NCBI RefSeq assembly: GCF_007988825.1
Contig: NZ_BJUW01000001.1
Location: 186,001 to 250,000, forward strand
Origin: Microbacterium aerolatum
GTDB lineage: Bacteria; Actinomycetota; Actinomycetes; Actinomycetales; Microbacteriaceae
Reading direction: 5' to 3'
DNA: 64,000 nt
Shown here: positions 34,132 to 43,018 of the stretch, piece by piece
Numbering within the stretch: position 1 is the first letter of the stretch
How the letters are laid out: the number at the start of each line of letters is the position of its first letter
Translations under genes and position numbers: made by a program
Notes under the pieces: generated by a model
Databases searched by the model: none
Seen by the model: the letters and a program-made list of their open reading frames with translations, nothing else
Told to the model about the DNA's origin: nothing

Positions 34132-34997
34132 GCGACCACCACCGGTGTGTGGGTCTCGGCCGAACGGTGCTGCAGCGTCGGGTCGGTCGCCTCTCGCAGC
34201 GCGTCGCCGAGAAGATTGAGAGCGAGCACCGTGATCGTGATGGCAAGACCCGGCCAGATCACCGACAGCGGGTGGATGCTGATGTACCGCTGCAGATCGG
34301 ACAGCAGGATGCCCCACGACGGCTCCGTGACGGAGGCGCCGAAGCCCAGGTATGATAGGCCGGCCTCGGCGAGCACCGCGACGGCCATCGACCACGACAG
34401 CTGCACGATGAAGACCGGAGCGACGTTGGGCAGCAGGTGGCGCACCAGGTTCTGCGCAGCGGTGAGCCCGGAGGCGCGCCCGGCGAGGACGAAGTCGCTT
34501 CGCTGAACGCGACGGAGCTCCGGGCGCGTGACGCGGGCGATGTTCACACCGAAGCCGATGCCGACGGCCCAGATGACGACCCACAGCGACCCGCCCCACA
34601 CCGAGGAGATCATCATCGCGATGATGAGCACGGGGAACGCGATCAGGATGTCGACGAGGACGGCGACGGTCTCGCGCATCCAGCGGAAGGTAAGCGCGCC
34701 GAGCGCCGCCAGCGCGATGCCCACGATCGTGGCGACGATGCCGGCGCCGATGCTCACGAAGGCGGTGGTGCGGGTGCCCGCCATGATGAGGCTGAGGATG
34801 TCGCGGCCGGTTCCGTCGGTGCCGAGCAGATGCGGCCACCCCGGCGCTGCCCAGCGACCCCGTACGTCGGCCTCGCGCGGATCGAACGGCGTCCAGAACT
34901 GGGCGATGATGGCGACGACGGCGATCACCGCGACCGCGATGAGACCGAAGCGTCCTGTCGCGCTGCTCCAGAGGCGACGCAGCCAGCGGGGCATCAT
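34128..34997 (-). CDS. ABC transporter permease, DppC/OppC-like
   Basis: A 289-residue permease with an N-terminal segment (FGLIAVAVIAVVAIIAQFWTPFDPREADV) and the periplasmic PHLLGTDGTGRDILSLIMAGTRTT motif diagnostic of DppC/OppC. The BPD-type coupling helix lies in ARVTRPELRRVQRSDFVLAGRASGLTAAQNLVRHLLPN (EAA loop). About six transmembrane helices. Two possible ATGs (34997 and 34994); the first overlaps the upstream stop and is used. It pairs with the DppB-like subunit. Confidence 0.9.
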   Translation of the reverse strand: MMPRWLRRLWSSATGRFGLIAVAVIAVVAIIAQFWTPFDPREADVRGRWAAPGWPHLLGTDGTGRDILSLIMAGTRTTAFVSIGAGIVATIVGIALAALGALTFRWMRETVAVLVDILIAFPVLIIAMMISSVWGGSLWVVIWAVGIGFGVNIARVTRPELRRVQRSDFVLAGRASGLTAAQNLVRHLLPNVAPVFIVQLSWSMAVAVLAEAGLSYLGFGASVTEPSWGILLSDLQRYISIHPLSVIWPGLAITITVLALNLLGDALREATDPTLQHRSAETHTPVVVA

Positions 34998-35941
34998 GCC
35001 TCCCTCTGTCGTGGGTCGACGAAGTGATGGACGAGGTCGACGATGAAGCCGATGACGAGCACGAGACCGGTGAGGACGAGCAGCTCGCTCTGCACCTTCA
35101 CGAGATCGCGGGTTCCGACGTCGGCCACCAGCATCCGCCCGATGCCGGGCAGGGTGAACAGCTGCTCGATGATCACCGCACCCACGACGATGCCGGCGAC
35201 CTGGAGGCCCAGCACCGTCACGATCGACAGACCGACGGCCGGGATGCCGTGCTGGATGAGCGCGCGGTTGCGGGTGAGGCCCTTCGCGGCGGCTGTGCGG
35301 ACGAAGTCCTGCCCGCGCGCCTGCAGCGTCGCACTGCGCACGAAGCGCAACAGCATGGCCCCCTCGACGATCCCGATCGTCAGCGCCGGCAGTATCAGCG
35401 CGCGGAACGCCTGCCACGGGTGATCCCACCCGCCGCGCGGGAATCCCTGGGCGGGCAGCCAGCCCAGCCACACGGCGAACACGACGATGAGCATCATTCC
35501 GGCCCAGATGACCGGCACTGCGGCGAGGGCCTGTGCGGTCACGCTCAGCGCCGTGCCGCCGGGCCGTCCCCGCAGGAGCGCGGAAAAGACGCCGAAGGGC
35601 ACCGCGATGAGCAGGGCGACCACGAGCGACATGATGCCGAGGGGCACCGTGACCTGCGCCTTCTCGGCGAGCTCGGCGCCGACCGAGGCCCCGCTGAGTT
35701 GCGAGGTGCCGAGGTCGCCGGTCAGCACGCCGCCGATCCACTCGCCGTACTGCACGGGCAGCGGGCGATTGAGCCCGAGGGACTCGCGCAGCGCCTCGAC
35801 CGTGGCGGGTGACGCCTGAGTGCCGGCGATCAGCTGGGCGACGTCACCGGGGAAGACCCGGAGAGTGAGGAAGATGAGCACGCTCGACACGAGGAGCCCT
35901 GCGATCAGCAGGACCCCCCGTGTGAGCGTGTAGCGGATCAC
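34994..35941 (-). CDS. ABC transporter permease, DppB/OppB-like
   Basis: A 315-residue permease with the family's N-terminus (MIRYTLTRGVLLIAGLLVSSVLIFLTLRVFPGDVA), GLNRPLPVQYGEWIGGVLTGDLGTS, and the coupling loop FVRSATLQARGQDFVRTAAAKGLTRNRALIQHGI. The C-terminus reads LGLQVAGIVVGAVIIEQLFTLPGIGRMLVADV. About six membrane helices. The GTG start is 6 bases downstream of the binding-protein stop. Confidence 0.9.
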   Translation of the reverse strand: MIRYTLTRGVLLIAGLLVSSVLIFLTLRVFPGDVAQLIAGTQASPATVEALRESLGLNRPLPVQYGEWIGGVLTGDLGTSQLSGASVGAELAEKAQVTVPLGIMSLVVALLIAVPFGVFSALLRGRPGGTALSVTAQALAAVPVIWAGMMLIVVFAVWLGWLPAQGFPRGGWDHPWQAFRALILPALTIGIVEGAMLLRFVRSATLQARGQDFVRTAAAKGLTRNRALIQHGIPAVGLSIVTVLGLQVAGIVVGAVIIEQLFTLPGIGRMLVADVGTRDLVKVQSELLVLTGLVLVIGFIVDLVHHFVDPRQREA

Positions 35942-35947
35942 CCGGCG

Positions 35948-37465
35948 TCACTCAGCGGCGACGGTCACGCCCGCGAGGTTGATGCGCGAGTTGATCGAGT
36001 CCTGCGGGAACCCCGTGACGATCGGACGAACCGCCGTGATGGTCTGGCCGGTGTACAGCCAGTCCGCCGCGTGGTCCTCGGAGACCAGACGCGCGGCCTC
36101 GGCCAGGAGGTCGGCGGAGGCGTCAGGGTCGATCTCTGCGAGCGCCTCGGCGTACAGGCTCTGCACCTCGGGGTTGTCGTAGTTGAAGTAGTAGTTCGGG
36201 TTGGCGAAGTTGCCGAAGTCGCGCGGCTCGACGTGCAGCACGAAGCTGAGCTCGTAGTCCTTGTTCGTGTAGACGTCCTCGAGCCAGGTGGGGAATTCGA
36301 CCGAGTCGACCTCGAGCGTGACGCCGATCTTCGAGAAGTCCGACACCAGCACCTGCGGCACCGTGGTGCCGTAGAACGACGGGATCGTGAGGGTCAGATC
36401 GAGATCCTCCTGACCTGCCTCCGCGAGGAGTTCCTTGGCGCGTGCAGGGTCGTACGGCGCGACCTCGGAGAGGTCCTCGTAGCCGGGGTCGAGTTCGGGG
36501 ATCGGTCCGTACAGCGGCTCACCCGCTCCGACGGCCTCGATGAGCGCCTCGTGGTCGATGCCGAGGCGGAGAGCTTCGCGCACGCGCACGTCGTCGAGCG
36601 GAGCCTTGGCGTTGTTGAACGCGAGGGTCGCCTTGTCGGTGGTGCGGCCCTTCGTCAGGACGAACTCGCCGGAATCCTCCAGCTGCGGGGTGAGGTTCGG
36701 ATCGACGGCGGTGAGCACGTCCAGGCTTCCGTCGAGGGCGGCGTTCACGCCCGCGGTGAAGTCGGGGATGTACTCGAAGACGACCTCGGCGACGCCGGCG
36801 GGCTCGCCCCAGTAGTCGGCGTAGCGGTCGAACGTGATCGTGCTGCCCTTGCTCCAGTTCTGCAGCGTGAACGGGCCGGTGCCATTCTCGGCACTCTGCA
36901 GATCGGTGTCGTCACCGCTCTTGAAGACGAGGCCCGCAGGTCCGGTGAGGGAGAACAGGAAGTTCTGGTTCGGCTCGGTCAGCGTGATGACGACCGTGCT
37001 CTCGTCCGGCGCCTCGACGGATGCCACACCGGCGAACTCCGCGAAGCCCTGCAGGGTGTCGTCGGTGCGGACGGCTTCGTACGAGGACACCACATCTGCG
37101 GACGTCAGCGCGGCGCCGTCGTGGAAGGTCACGCCCTCGTTGAGAGTGAAGGTGTAGGTGAGCCCGTCCTCGGAGACCTCGTAGTCGGAGGCGAGTCGCG
37201 GCTCGATCTCGTTCTCCTGCGTGCGGGTCACGAGGCCCTCGTAGATGTTGTCGACGAGGATCTGCTCGAGCGCGGCACCACTCGTGTGGCGGATGTCGAG
37301 GTTAGTCGGCTCGAGGACGAGTCCGACGGTGAGGGTGGCGTCCGGGTCGGGATCGCCGCCGGAGGTCTGCACGACCTCGGGGGCCGACCCGGTGCAGGCG
37401 CTCAGGATGACGGCGGTCGCGGCGAGCGCGGAGATGACGGCGAGGCGTCTGGTTCGTCGGAACAT
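35948..37465 (-). CDS. Peptide/nickel-type ABC substrate-binding lipoprotein (SBP_bac_5)
   Basis: A 505-residue extracytoplasmic binding protein tethered by a lipid: signal peptide MFRRTRRLAVISALAATAVILSAC with the lipobox LSAC, cysteine 24 becoming the lipidated residue. The SBP_bac_5 family motifs are NLDIRHTSGAALEQILVDNIYEGL, YTFTLNEGVTFHDGAALTSADVVSSYE and VREALRLGIDHEALI. Ligand could be peptides, but this family also binds nickel, opines and sugars. First gene of the importer operon; minus-strand TAGGCT at about 37516-37511 lies about 45 bases before the start and a GAGAGGA Shine-Dalgarno sits just upstream. Confidence 0.88.
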   Translation of the reverse strand: MFRRTRRLAVISALAATAVILSACTGSAPEVVQTSGGDPDPDATLTVGLVLEPTNLDIRHTSGAALEQILVDNIYEGLVTRTQENEIEPRLASDYEVSEDGLTYTFTLNEGVTFHDGAALTSADVVSSYEAVRTDDTLQGFAEFAGVASVEAPDESTVVITLTEPNQNFLFSLTGPAGLVFKSGDDTDLQSAENGTGPFTLQNWSKGSTITFDRYADYWGEPAGVAEVVFEYIPDFTAGVNAALDGSLDVLTAVDPNLTPQLEDSGEFVLTKGRTTDKATLAFNNAKAPLDDVRVREALRLGIDHEALIEAVGAGEPLYGPIPELDPGYEDLSEVAPYDPARAKELLAEAGQEDLDLTLTIPSFYGTTVPQVLVSDFSKIGVTLEVDSVEFPTWLEDVYTNKDYELSFVLHVEPRDFGNFANPNYYFNYDNPEVQSLYAEALAEIDPDASADLLAEAARLVSEDHAADWLYTGQTITAVRPIVTGFPQDSINSRINLAGVTVAAE

Positions 37466-37573
37466 GTGGTTGCGGGATCCTCTCGGGGCGGCAGATGCTG
37501 TGTGCCGGTTCGGGTAGAGCCTAGAAGTGGTGGTGCGAAGTGAACTGAACGACGGAATGCGACGTCACATTCC

Positions 37574-38467
37574 TCAGCCGACGGCGTCGGCAGCCGCGCG
37601 GATGAGCTCTGCGAGCTCGGCGGGAGCGGTCTCCTGGACGTTGTGGGTGGCGTCGATCGCGACGATGCGGGCGTCCGGCACGCGGCGCTTCAGCTCCTCG
37701 GCATCGGCTTCGCTGACGAAACCGCGCGTCGCGCGCACCAGGGTGAGCGGAGCGGAGACACCGGCGAGATCCGCCCAGCCGACGCCGGACTCCGGGGTGG
37801 GCGCCGACAGAGCTTTGGCGGCGAGGTGGGCGAAGTGGTGCTTCCACTCCACGCGTCCGTCCGTGCGCACCCGGGTATTGAGGAATACACCGCGCTCGGT
37901 CTCGGGCCGGGTACCGCCGAACCCCAGCGCCATCGCGCGGTCGACGAGCTCGTCCCTGGTCGCGAAATCCGTTGGGCCCTCGTAGAAGGCGCGCAGCGCA
38001 GCGGGGCCGCCGCTCGTGTCGATGCCCGGGGTGATGTCGACGACGATCAGTTCGCGGACGAGTTCCGGATGGGTGGATGCCACGGCAGCCGCCGTGAGTC
38101 CGCCGAGTGACTGCCCGACCAGGATCTGAGGTTTTGACGTCCATGCCTCGAGCGCGAGTGCGACGTCGGGGGCGAGCGTGTGCGCCGTGTAGTCGGCATC
38201 GTCGCGCCAGCTGGAGTCGCCGTGACCGGCGAGGTCGATCACGAGCACGGGCTGCTGCAGCAGCAGAGCCGTGTTGTCCCAGGTATGCGCGTTGAGACCC
38301 GCCCCATGCAGCAGGGTGATCGCCGGAACGCCGTCGCCGTAATGCAGCGCACTCAACTCCCGCCCGTCGGGAAGCGTGAGGGAGAGGCGTTCGGCGGAGG
38401 GGACCGGCAGACTGAGCGCCTGCGCCTGGCCGGGAAGGTAGCTGAACTCGCTGGTCTCAGTCATCAC
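37574..38467 (-). CDS. Alpha/beta hydrolase
   Basis: A 297-residue serine hydrolase. The fold shows LLHGAGLNAHTWDNTALLL (oxyanion-hole HG), the nucleophile elbow ILVGQSLGGLTAAAVAS, an acid in the following TLVRATRGFVSEADAEEL region and the catalytic His in VAIDATHNVQETAP. No specific subfamily stands out; epoxide hydrolase- or esterase-like activity is possible. I start at the GTG at 38467, 6 bases after CAGAAT. An ATG one codon later and another at 38473 are alternatives. It is divergent from the GT4 gene. Confidence 0.8.
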   Translation of the reverse strand: MMTETSEFSYLPGQAQALSLPVPSAERLSLTLPDGRELSALHYGDGVPAITLLHGAGLNAHTWDNTALLLQQPVLVIDLAGHGDSSWRDDADYTAHTLAPDVALALEAWTSKPQILVGQSLGGLTAAAVASTHPELVRELIVVDITPGIDTSGGPAALRAFYEGPTDFATRDELVDRAMALGFGGTRPETERGVFLNTRVRTDGRVEWKHHFAHLAAKALSAPTPESGVGWADLAGVSAPLTLVRATRGFVSEADAEELKRRVPDARIVAIDATHNVQETAPAELAELIRAAADAVG

Positions 38468-38636
38468 GCCCATATTCTGCTCTGAACAGCGTGGCCGCGC
38501 GAAACTTGAGAGCAATCTGCCCAGCGAATGTGCGTAACAGGTTGCTACAATGCTGAACAGATGGCGACCGGGCGATGCATTCTGTATTTCGCGCTCCTGT
38601 GGTCGCTCACAGCGGACGTTGTTACTGTCGTGCTCC

Positions 38637-40157
38637 ATGCGGCAGTCGATTCTCTCCCCGCGCTTCCGTCCGGGCAAGCAGTTCGCGCTGAGCTGGAGCA
38701 TTCCCGACTCGTTCGGCGGGATGACGGGAGCGCTCATGCACCGCTCCAGGGCCTTCGTCCGTCTGGCGCACCATCCCGTTGACGTGCTCACTCTCGACGA
38801 CCGGCTGGACTACCCGGATCTCGAGCGGCGACTCCGCGCGAGCGGGGAACTCATCGACGGCATCCGGATCATCAACATCTGGGAGTGGCTGCGCGCGCAT
38901 GAGGTGACGGCGGCCGACGAACCGCCGGCGCACGTCCACAGCCCGATCGTCCCGGACGCGGACGTCCGCGATCACCGGCGCGGTGCCGTCGTGCTCCTCA
39001 GGGAGCGGAGGGCATCCGAAGACGATCGCATCCTCGCCGTAGACCGGTTCCGCGCGGATGGCAGTCTGCTGGTCAGCGATCGGCGCGACCCCGAGACGCG
39101 CGAGCGCAGCGTCGTCCTCTACGACGGGGCAGGGTCTCCGGTGCGCGGCTGGGGCAGTGTCTGGGGCGTCTACCGGTACTGGCTCGATGAGGTGATCGGC
39201 CAGGAGGAGAGCTTCCTCATCGTCGATTCGAAGACCGCCGCGCGATTCGCCCGCACTTACCGGCGGCGCAACGTCGTGACGATGCACGTGCTGCACGGAT
39301 CGCACCGCACCGCGGACGGAAGGGCGCTCAGCTCGTCACGGCGCGACGTGCTCGAGAATCTGGGCGACTTCGACTCCGTGGTCGTGCTCACCGAGGGCCA
39401 GCGCGACGATCTGATGCGCGATCTCGGCCCTCAGGCGCATCTCGCCGTCATACCGAACGGCTTCAATCCCGTGATCGGCGAAGGCGGCCCCGTCGGCGAC
39501 CGCGTCCGCGGCAGCGGCATCATGCTCGCGTCGTTGATCGCGCGCAAGCGCGTCTCGCACGCAGTGAAGGCGGTGAACAGGGCGTCGGCGTCCGTGACGG
39601 CGACGCTGGACGTGTTCGGCGAGGGAGAGCGTCGCCCGCTGCTGGAGAAGACGATCCGGTCTCTGGGCGCGCAGGACCGCGTGCGGCTGCGTGGTCATGA
39701 CCCCGCAGCTCGAGCCGCTTTCGCGACGGCGGACTTCATGCTGCTCACGTCGAAGGCGGAGGGGCTCCCGCTCGCGCTCGTGGAAGCGATGGCCGCGGGT
39801 TGCATCCCGATCGCCTACGACATCCCCTACGGCCCATCCGACGTGATCGTGGACGGCAGGAACGGCTTCCTCGTGACTGCCGGCGACGTCGACGCACTGG
39901 CACAGCGCATCGTCGAGCTGCAGCGCATGTCCGACGACGATGTCGCCGCCATGCGGCGACGTGCGCAGGCGACGGCATCCCGGTTCGGCGACGAGGCGGT
40001 GACCCGTGCCTGGGCGCGCGAGATGGAGAAGGCGTACGAACGGAAGCACGCCGCATCCGCTTCGGGATCCTTCATCACGCGGTCTCGCCGGGCCGCAGGC
40101 AGGGCGAAGCGCCGCATCACGCGTCTGAGCGGCGGATACGACCACTCGGACGCGTGA
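38637..40157 (+). CDS. GT4 glycosyltransferase of the TagE/GtfA type
   Basis: A 506-residue retaining glycosyltransferase. The N-terminal half (from about MRQSILSPRFRPGKQF through VTMHVLHGSHRT) resembles the TagE/poly(glycerol-phosphate) glucosyltransferase acceptor domain. The C-terminal half is a GT-B domain with the E-x7-E motif in SKAEGLPLALVEAMAAGCIPIAYDIPYGPSDVIVDGRNGFLV. The tail is basic (RSRRAAGRAKRRITRLSGG), suited to membrane-proximal binding. It may glucosylate a teichoic acid-type polymer (inference from family). I use the ATG at 38637, 8 bases after TACTGT. The 3' end overlaps the convergent acyltransferase by 41 bases. Confidence 0.78.
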   Translation: MRQSILSPRFRPGKQFALSWSIPDSFGGMTGALMHRSRAFVRLAHHPVDVLTLDDRLDYPDLERRLRASGELIDGIRIINIWEWLRAHEVTAADEPPAHVHSPIVPDADVRDHRRGAVVLLRERRASEDDRILAVDRFRADGSLLVSDRRDPETRERSVVLYDGAGSPVRGWGSVWGVYRYWLDEVIGQEESFLIVDSKTAARFARTYRRRNVVTMHVLHGSHRTADGRALSSSRRDVLENLGDFDSVVVLTEGQRDDLMRDLGPQAHLAVIPNGFNPVIGEGGPVGDRVRGSGIMLASLIARKRVSHAVKAVNRASASVTATLDVFGEGERRPLLEKTIRSLGAQDRVRLRGHDPAARAAFATADFMLLTSKAEGLPLALVEAMAAGCIPIAYDIPYGPSDVIVDGRNGFLVTAGDVDALAQRIVELQRMSDDDVAAMRRRAQATASRFGDEAVTRAWAREMEKAYERKHAASASGSFITRSRRAAGRAKRRITRLSGGYDHSDA

Positions 40158-41253
40158 GCGGCAGCCGCTCGGATGCCACGGTGCCGGCGAAACGCGCGAG
40201 GCGATGCGACGGTGCCTCCAGGAATCTGTGGAATGCGGCGGCGAGGAGCAGGCTGAGGGGTGTGCCGACCGCTGCCACCAGCGCCCATCGGTCGCTGCCC
40301 CAGAGATAGGCGAGGGTACCCAGGACCGGGACGTGCACCAGATAGAGGCTGTACGACGTGCGCCCGAGCCACTGCGAGACACGCCCTTCCAGCAGGCTCC
40401 GCAGCAGCGGCCAGCCCATGGCGGCGATGATGACGAGCGCGGCACCGACGCCGGCGAGTCCCCAGAGCGTGCGGCCGAACACGGTTCCAGGAGCGGCGAC
40501 AGGCCGTGCGAGCCAGCTGGCGATCATCAGGGCGAGCGCCAGGGCGGTCAGCCACGGCCAGAACGCGCGGCTTCGGGGGCGCTGCAACCACGCGAGCAGG
40601 TCGTCTAGGCGGACGGCCATCAGCGTGCCGAGCAGGAAGACCGGCAGGTACACCAGGGCCTCCACATCCACGATGCGGCCGAGAACCGTCAGCGCGCACG
40701 CCGCGGACGCGGCGAGCAGCGCGTGGCGGCGCAGCAGCACCGCCAGCCCCACGAAGACCGGAAGCGTGAGAGAGAAGATGAGCTCCCACCGCAGCGACCA
40801 CAGCACGTTGTTGATGTCGTAGCTCTGCGGGAGCAGCAGCGCCTCCTCGAAGAACGTGCCCCACGTCACGGTCGTGGCCTGGGCGTTCTGCATCCATGAT
40901 CCATCCGGCATCCTCGTCGGATCCCGCGGCAGGAGCGCGATCAGCGCGGTGGCGAGCACCACGGAACCCCACACGGGCACGTACAGTCTCAGCACTCGAG
41001 TCGGGTAGTAGCGCAGCCAGGAGAACCCGTCGCGCAGCACCGGCAGCGCGACGACGAACCCGGACAGGACGAAGAAGACGAGCACAGCCTCGGTGCCGGC
41101 GAACGCGAGCTTGCTGGGACTCTGCGTGAGCCATGCGGCCAGAACGCCGTCCAGGTGCGGCATCGCGATGAGGCTGCAGTGGTAGATCACGACGACCAGC
41201 GAGGCCCATCCGCGGACCCCGTCAAGACTCGATATGCGCTGAGAGCTCGCCAT
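40117..41253 (-). CDS. Acyltransferase 3 (OafA/NodX-type) membrane protein
   Basis: A 378-residue polytopic membrane protein with about ten helices that transfers acyl groups to extracytoplasmic sugars. Motifs are ISSLDGVRGWASLVVVIYH (family R-x-x-x-x-x-x-x-x-x-H), LVFFVLSGFVVALP, YYPTRVLRLYVPVWG and a C-terminal SLYLVHVPVLGTL. No SGNH domain is fused. The ATG at 41253 is 8 bases after TAGCGT; a GTG at 41259 is an alternative. It neighbours the GT4 gene, so both may modify one surface glycan (inference). Confidence 0.85.
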   Translation of the reverse strand: MASSQRISSLDGVRGWASLVVVIYHCSLIAMPHLDGVLAAWLTQSPSKLAFAGTEAVLVFFVLSGFVVALPVLRDGFSWLRYYPTRVLRLYVPVWGSVVLATALIALLPRDPTRMPDGSWMQNAQATTVTWGTFFEEALLLPQSYDINNVLWSLRWELIFSLTLPVFVGLAVLLRRHALLAASAACALTVLGRIVDVEALVYLPVFLLGTLMAVRLDDLLAWLQRPRSRAFWPWLTALALALMIASWLARPVAAPGTVFGRTLWGLAGVGAALVIIAAMGWPLLRSLLEGRVSQWLGRTSYSLYLVHVPVLGTLAYLWGSDRWALVAAVGTPLSLLLAAAFHRFLEAPSHRLARFAGTVASERLPLTRPSGRIRRSDA

Positions 41254-41297
41254 CGGCACCCACGCTAGCCGTGGGGTCTGAGCCTAAGCTGGGGGAC

Positions 41298-41774
41298 ATG
41301 AGTGAGACGCGAGTGCACCTGTCGAAGACCGAGCCGAGCGCCTACAAGGCGCTGGAGGAGTTCTCGCGCACGGTGGGGGAGATCTGCCGCACGAACGGCA
41401 TCGACGATCGCCTCAAGGAGATCGTGATGATCCACTGCTCGCAGCTGAACGGATGCGCCTACTGCACCCGTGTGCACCTCGACCGCGCAGTGAAGGCCGG
41501 GCTCGACATCGACACGCTCACCCAGATTCCGGCATGGCGCGAGAGCGGGGTCTTCTCGGAGCGCGAGCGCGCCGCCCTCGAACTGGCCGAGGCCTTCACC
41601 TTCATCCACGATGGCGGAATCTCGGACGAGGTGTACAACCGCGTCGGCAGTGTGTTCACAGAGAAGGAGTACGCGGCGCTCAGCTGGGCATGCGTGTCGA
41701 TCAACGCGTTCAACCGCGTCGTGGTCGCCGGGCGCTACCCGGTCCCTCCGCGCGGCGACAGGGCGACGGCGTGA
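41298..41774 (+). CDS. Carboxymuconolactone decarboxylase/AhpD-family protein
   Basis: A 158-residue protein of the CMD fold with the redox-active CxxC of AhpD-like members: HCSQLNGCAYCTRVHLDRAVKAG. EREAALELAEAF-type segments and SWACVSINAFNRVVVAGRYPVP follow, as in the peroxidase-related CMD group. It probably acts as an alkylhydroperoxidase-type antioxidant. TAAGCT lies 7 bases before the ATG. The stop overlaps the phosphatase start (GTGA). Confidence 0.85.
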   Translation: MSETRVHLSKTEPSAYKALEEFSRTVGEICRTNGIDDRLKEIVMIHCSQLNGCAYCTRVHLDRAVKAGLDIDTLTQIPAWRESGVFSERERAALELAEAFTFIHDGGISDEVYNRVGSVFTEKEYAALSWACVSINAFNRVVVAGRYPVPPRGDRATA

Positions 41775-42478
41775 CGGTCCTCGAGATCGGCGGCGTCTTC
41801 AACGCGCGTGACGTCGGCGGGATGCCGGTTGCGGGGGGACGCATCCGAGACGGCGTGCTGCTGCGCTCCGGGAGCCTCGTCGCCGCGACCGCGGCAGGGG
41901 TCGCCGAGATCGAGCACCGTGTCGGACACATCATCGACCTTCGCGACGGGCAGGAGGTCGCCGAGGCTCCGTCTGCGGTGAGGTCGGTGACGACGACGAG
42001 CCTTCCGCTCTTCCTCGGCTCGGTGGCGTCGTTCTTCGACGACGACATGGGCCTTGAGGAGATGTACCGTCACCTGCTCGAGGAGAGCGGGGAGCGGCTC
42101 GCGGATGCCGTTCGCGTGATCGCCCGTGAAGAACGCACTCTCGTGCACTGCACGGTCGGCAAGGATCGCACCGGCGTCACGGTCGCCCTCGCTCTTTCCG
42201 CCGTCGAAGCGGACAGGGATGCCGTGGTCGCCGACTACGCGCTGACGGAGTCCCTGCTGCCGCAGGAGCGAAATCGCCGGATCACCGCCTTTCTGCGGGC
42301 GCAGCATCCGCACGCCGAGAACGCCGTAGCGCTCGCCACGCTCTCTCCCGCGGCGGTCATGCAGAGCCTGCTCGACGAGGTCGACGAACGCTGGGGATCG
42401 GCCGGCGACTACCTGATCGCACACGGGCTGAGCGACGACGATCTGCAGACGCTCCGCTCCACACTGATCACTCGTTGA
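41771..42478 (+). CDS. Tyrosine-specific protein phosphatase, PtpB-like
   Basis: A 235-residue dual-specificity-like phosphatase. The P-loop is HCTVGKDRTGV, with nucleophile C127 and arginine R133 in the CX5R pattern. The N-terminus GGVFNARDVGGMPVAGGRIRDGVLLRSGSL is the hallmark of PtpB/Siw14-type bacterial enzymes, and the loop IIDLRDGQEVAE supplies the general acid. The lysine after Gly (GKDR) occurs in lipid- and PtpB-type phosphatases, so phosphoinositide substrates are possible. The GTG is coupled to the CMD gene. Confidence 0.85.
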   Translation: MTVLEIGGVFNARDVGGMPVAGGRIRDGVLLRSGSLVAATAAGVAEIEHRVGHIIDLRDGQEVAEAPSAVRSVTTTSLPLFLGSVASFFDDDMGLEEMYRHLLEESGERLADAVRVIAREERTLVHCTVGKDRTGVTVALALSAVEADRDAVVADYALTESLLPQERNRRITAFLRAQHPHAENAVALATLSPAAVMQSLLDEVDERWGSAGDYLIAHGLSDDDLQTLRSTLITR

Positions 42479-42496
42479 CACGGAGCTCCGAGCGAG

Positions 42497-42515
42497 CAAG
42501 GTAAGGCAACCCTTC
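42497..42515 (+). promoter_or_regulatory. Predicted DtxR/IdeR iron box
   Basis: CAAGGTAAGGCAACCCTTC matches the 19-base TTAGGTTAGGCTAACCTAA operator at 12 positions and keeps the central AGG-AGGC-ACC core. It lies just upstream of TACGAT (42524-42529), so DtxR-Fe2+ binding would block RNA polymerase. Confidence 0.6.
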
Positions 42516-42523
42516 ATCGGTGT

Positions 42524-42529
42524 TACGAT
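42524..42529 (+). promoter_or_regulatory. -10 hexamer TACGAT of the SIP gene
   Basis: TACGAT sits 9 bases before the ATG at 42539 and directly after the iron box; no Shine-Dalgarno is visible. Confidence 0.5.
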
Positions 42530-42538
42530 GGACGCATC

Positions 42539-43018
42539 ATGACGATCTCCACCGACATCCGCAGCGGCAGGGCCCAGCGTCGGGCCGCGCGCCTGCGTTC
42601 GCATCACCTGGTGACGGCTGACGAGAACTCGCTGCTGGAGCTCGAGACCTTCCTGGCCACGCTCCCGCTGTGCGCATCGGGTCGTGTGTTCATCGAGGTT
42701 CCCGAAGCGAGCGACATCGGAGTGATCGAGGCGCCCGCACGTATGACCGTGACCTGGCTCGCCCGCTCGGCGCGCTCGGGTGCCCCGGGCAGCGGCCGTT
42801 CCTGCACGCCGGGCACGGCGCTTTCCCGTGCGACGTGCGCATGGGCCGATGAGATGCTCTGCGACGGCGAACTTCCGACGCACGTCACCCTGCTGGGCGG
42901 CTACCTCGGCACCGCAGACATCGTCGAGCACTTGACCGGCGCACTCTGCGTCCCGGCGGACACGATCAGCGCCCCGGAGCGCTTCGGTCTGCTGCCGGTT
43001 CAGGGACCGGCCCTCTAA
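42539..43018 (+). CDS. SIP-domain protein (siderophore-interacting C-terminal-like)
   Basis: A 159-residue protein that resembles only the C-terminal domain of siderophore-interacting ferric reductases (SIP domain). Segments seen are GRVFIEVPEASDIGVIEAPARMTVTWLAR and the nucleotide-binding-like MTVTWLARSARSGAPGSG. The N-terminal FAD-binding domain of full SIP proteins is missing, so it may be a stand-alone reductase partner or an iron-handling protein. A predicted iron box precedes it. It is convergent with the HExxH gene with a 4-base overlap of stops. Confidence 0.7.
   Translation: MTISTDIRSGRAQRRAARLRSHHLVTADENSLLELETFLATLPLCASGRVFIEVPEASDIGVIEAPARMTVTWLARSARSGAPGSGRSCTPGTALSRATCAWADEMLCDGELPTHVTLLGGYLGTADIVEHLTGALCVPADTISAPERFGLLPVQGPAL

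Noticed and set aside
41298..42478. CMD-phosphatase pair as a toxin-antitoxin system
   Set aside because: Both have complete catalytic motifs of ordinary enzymes and neither shows a toxin or antitoxin fold.
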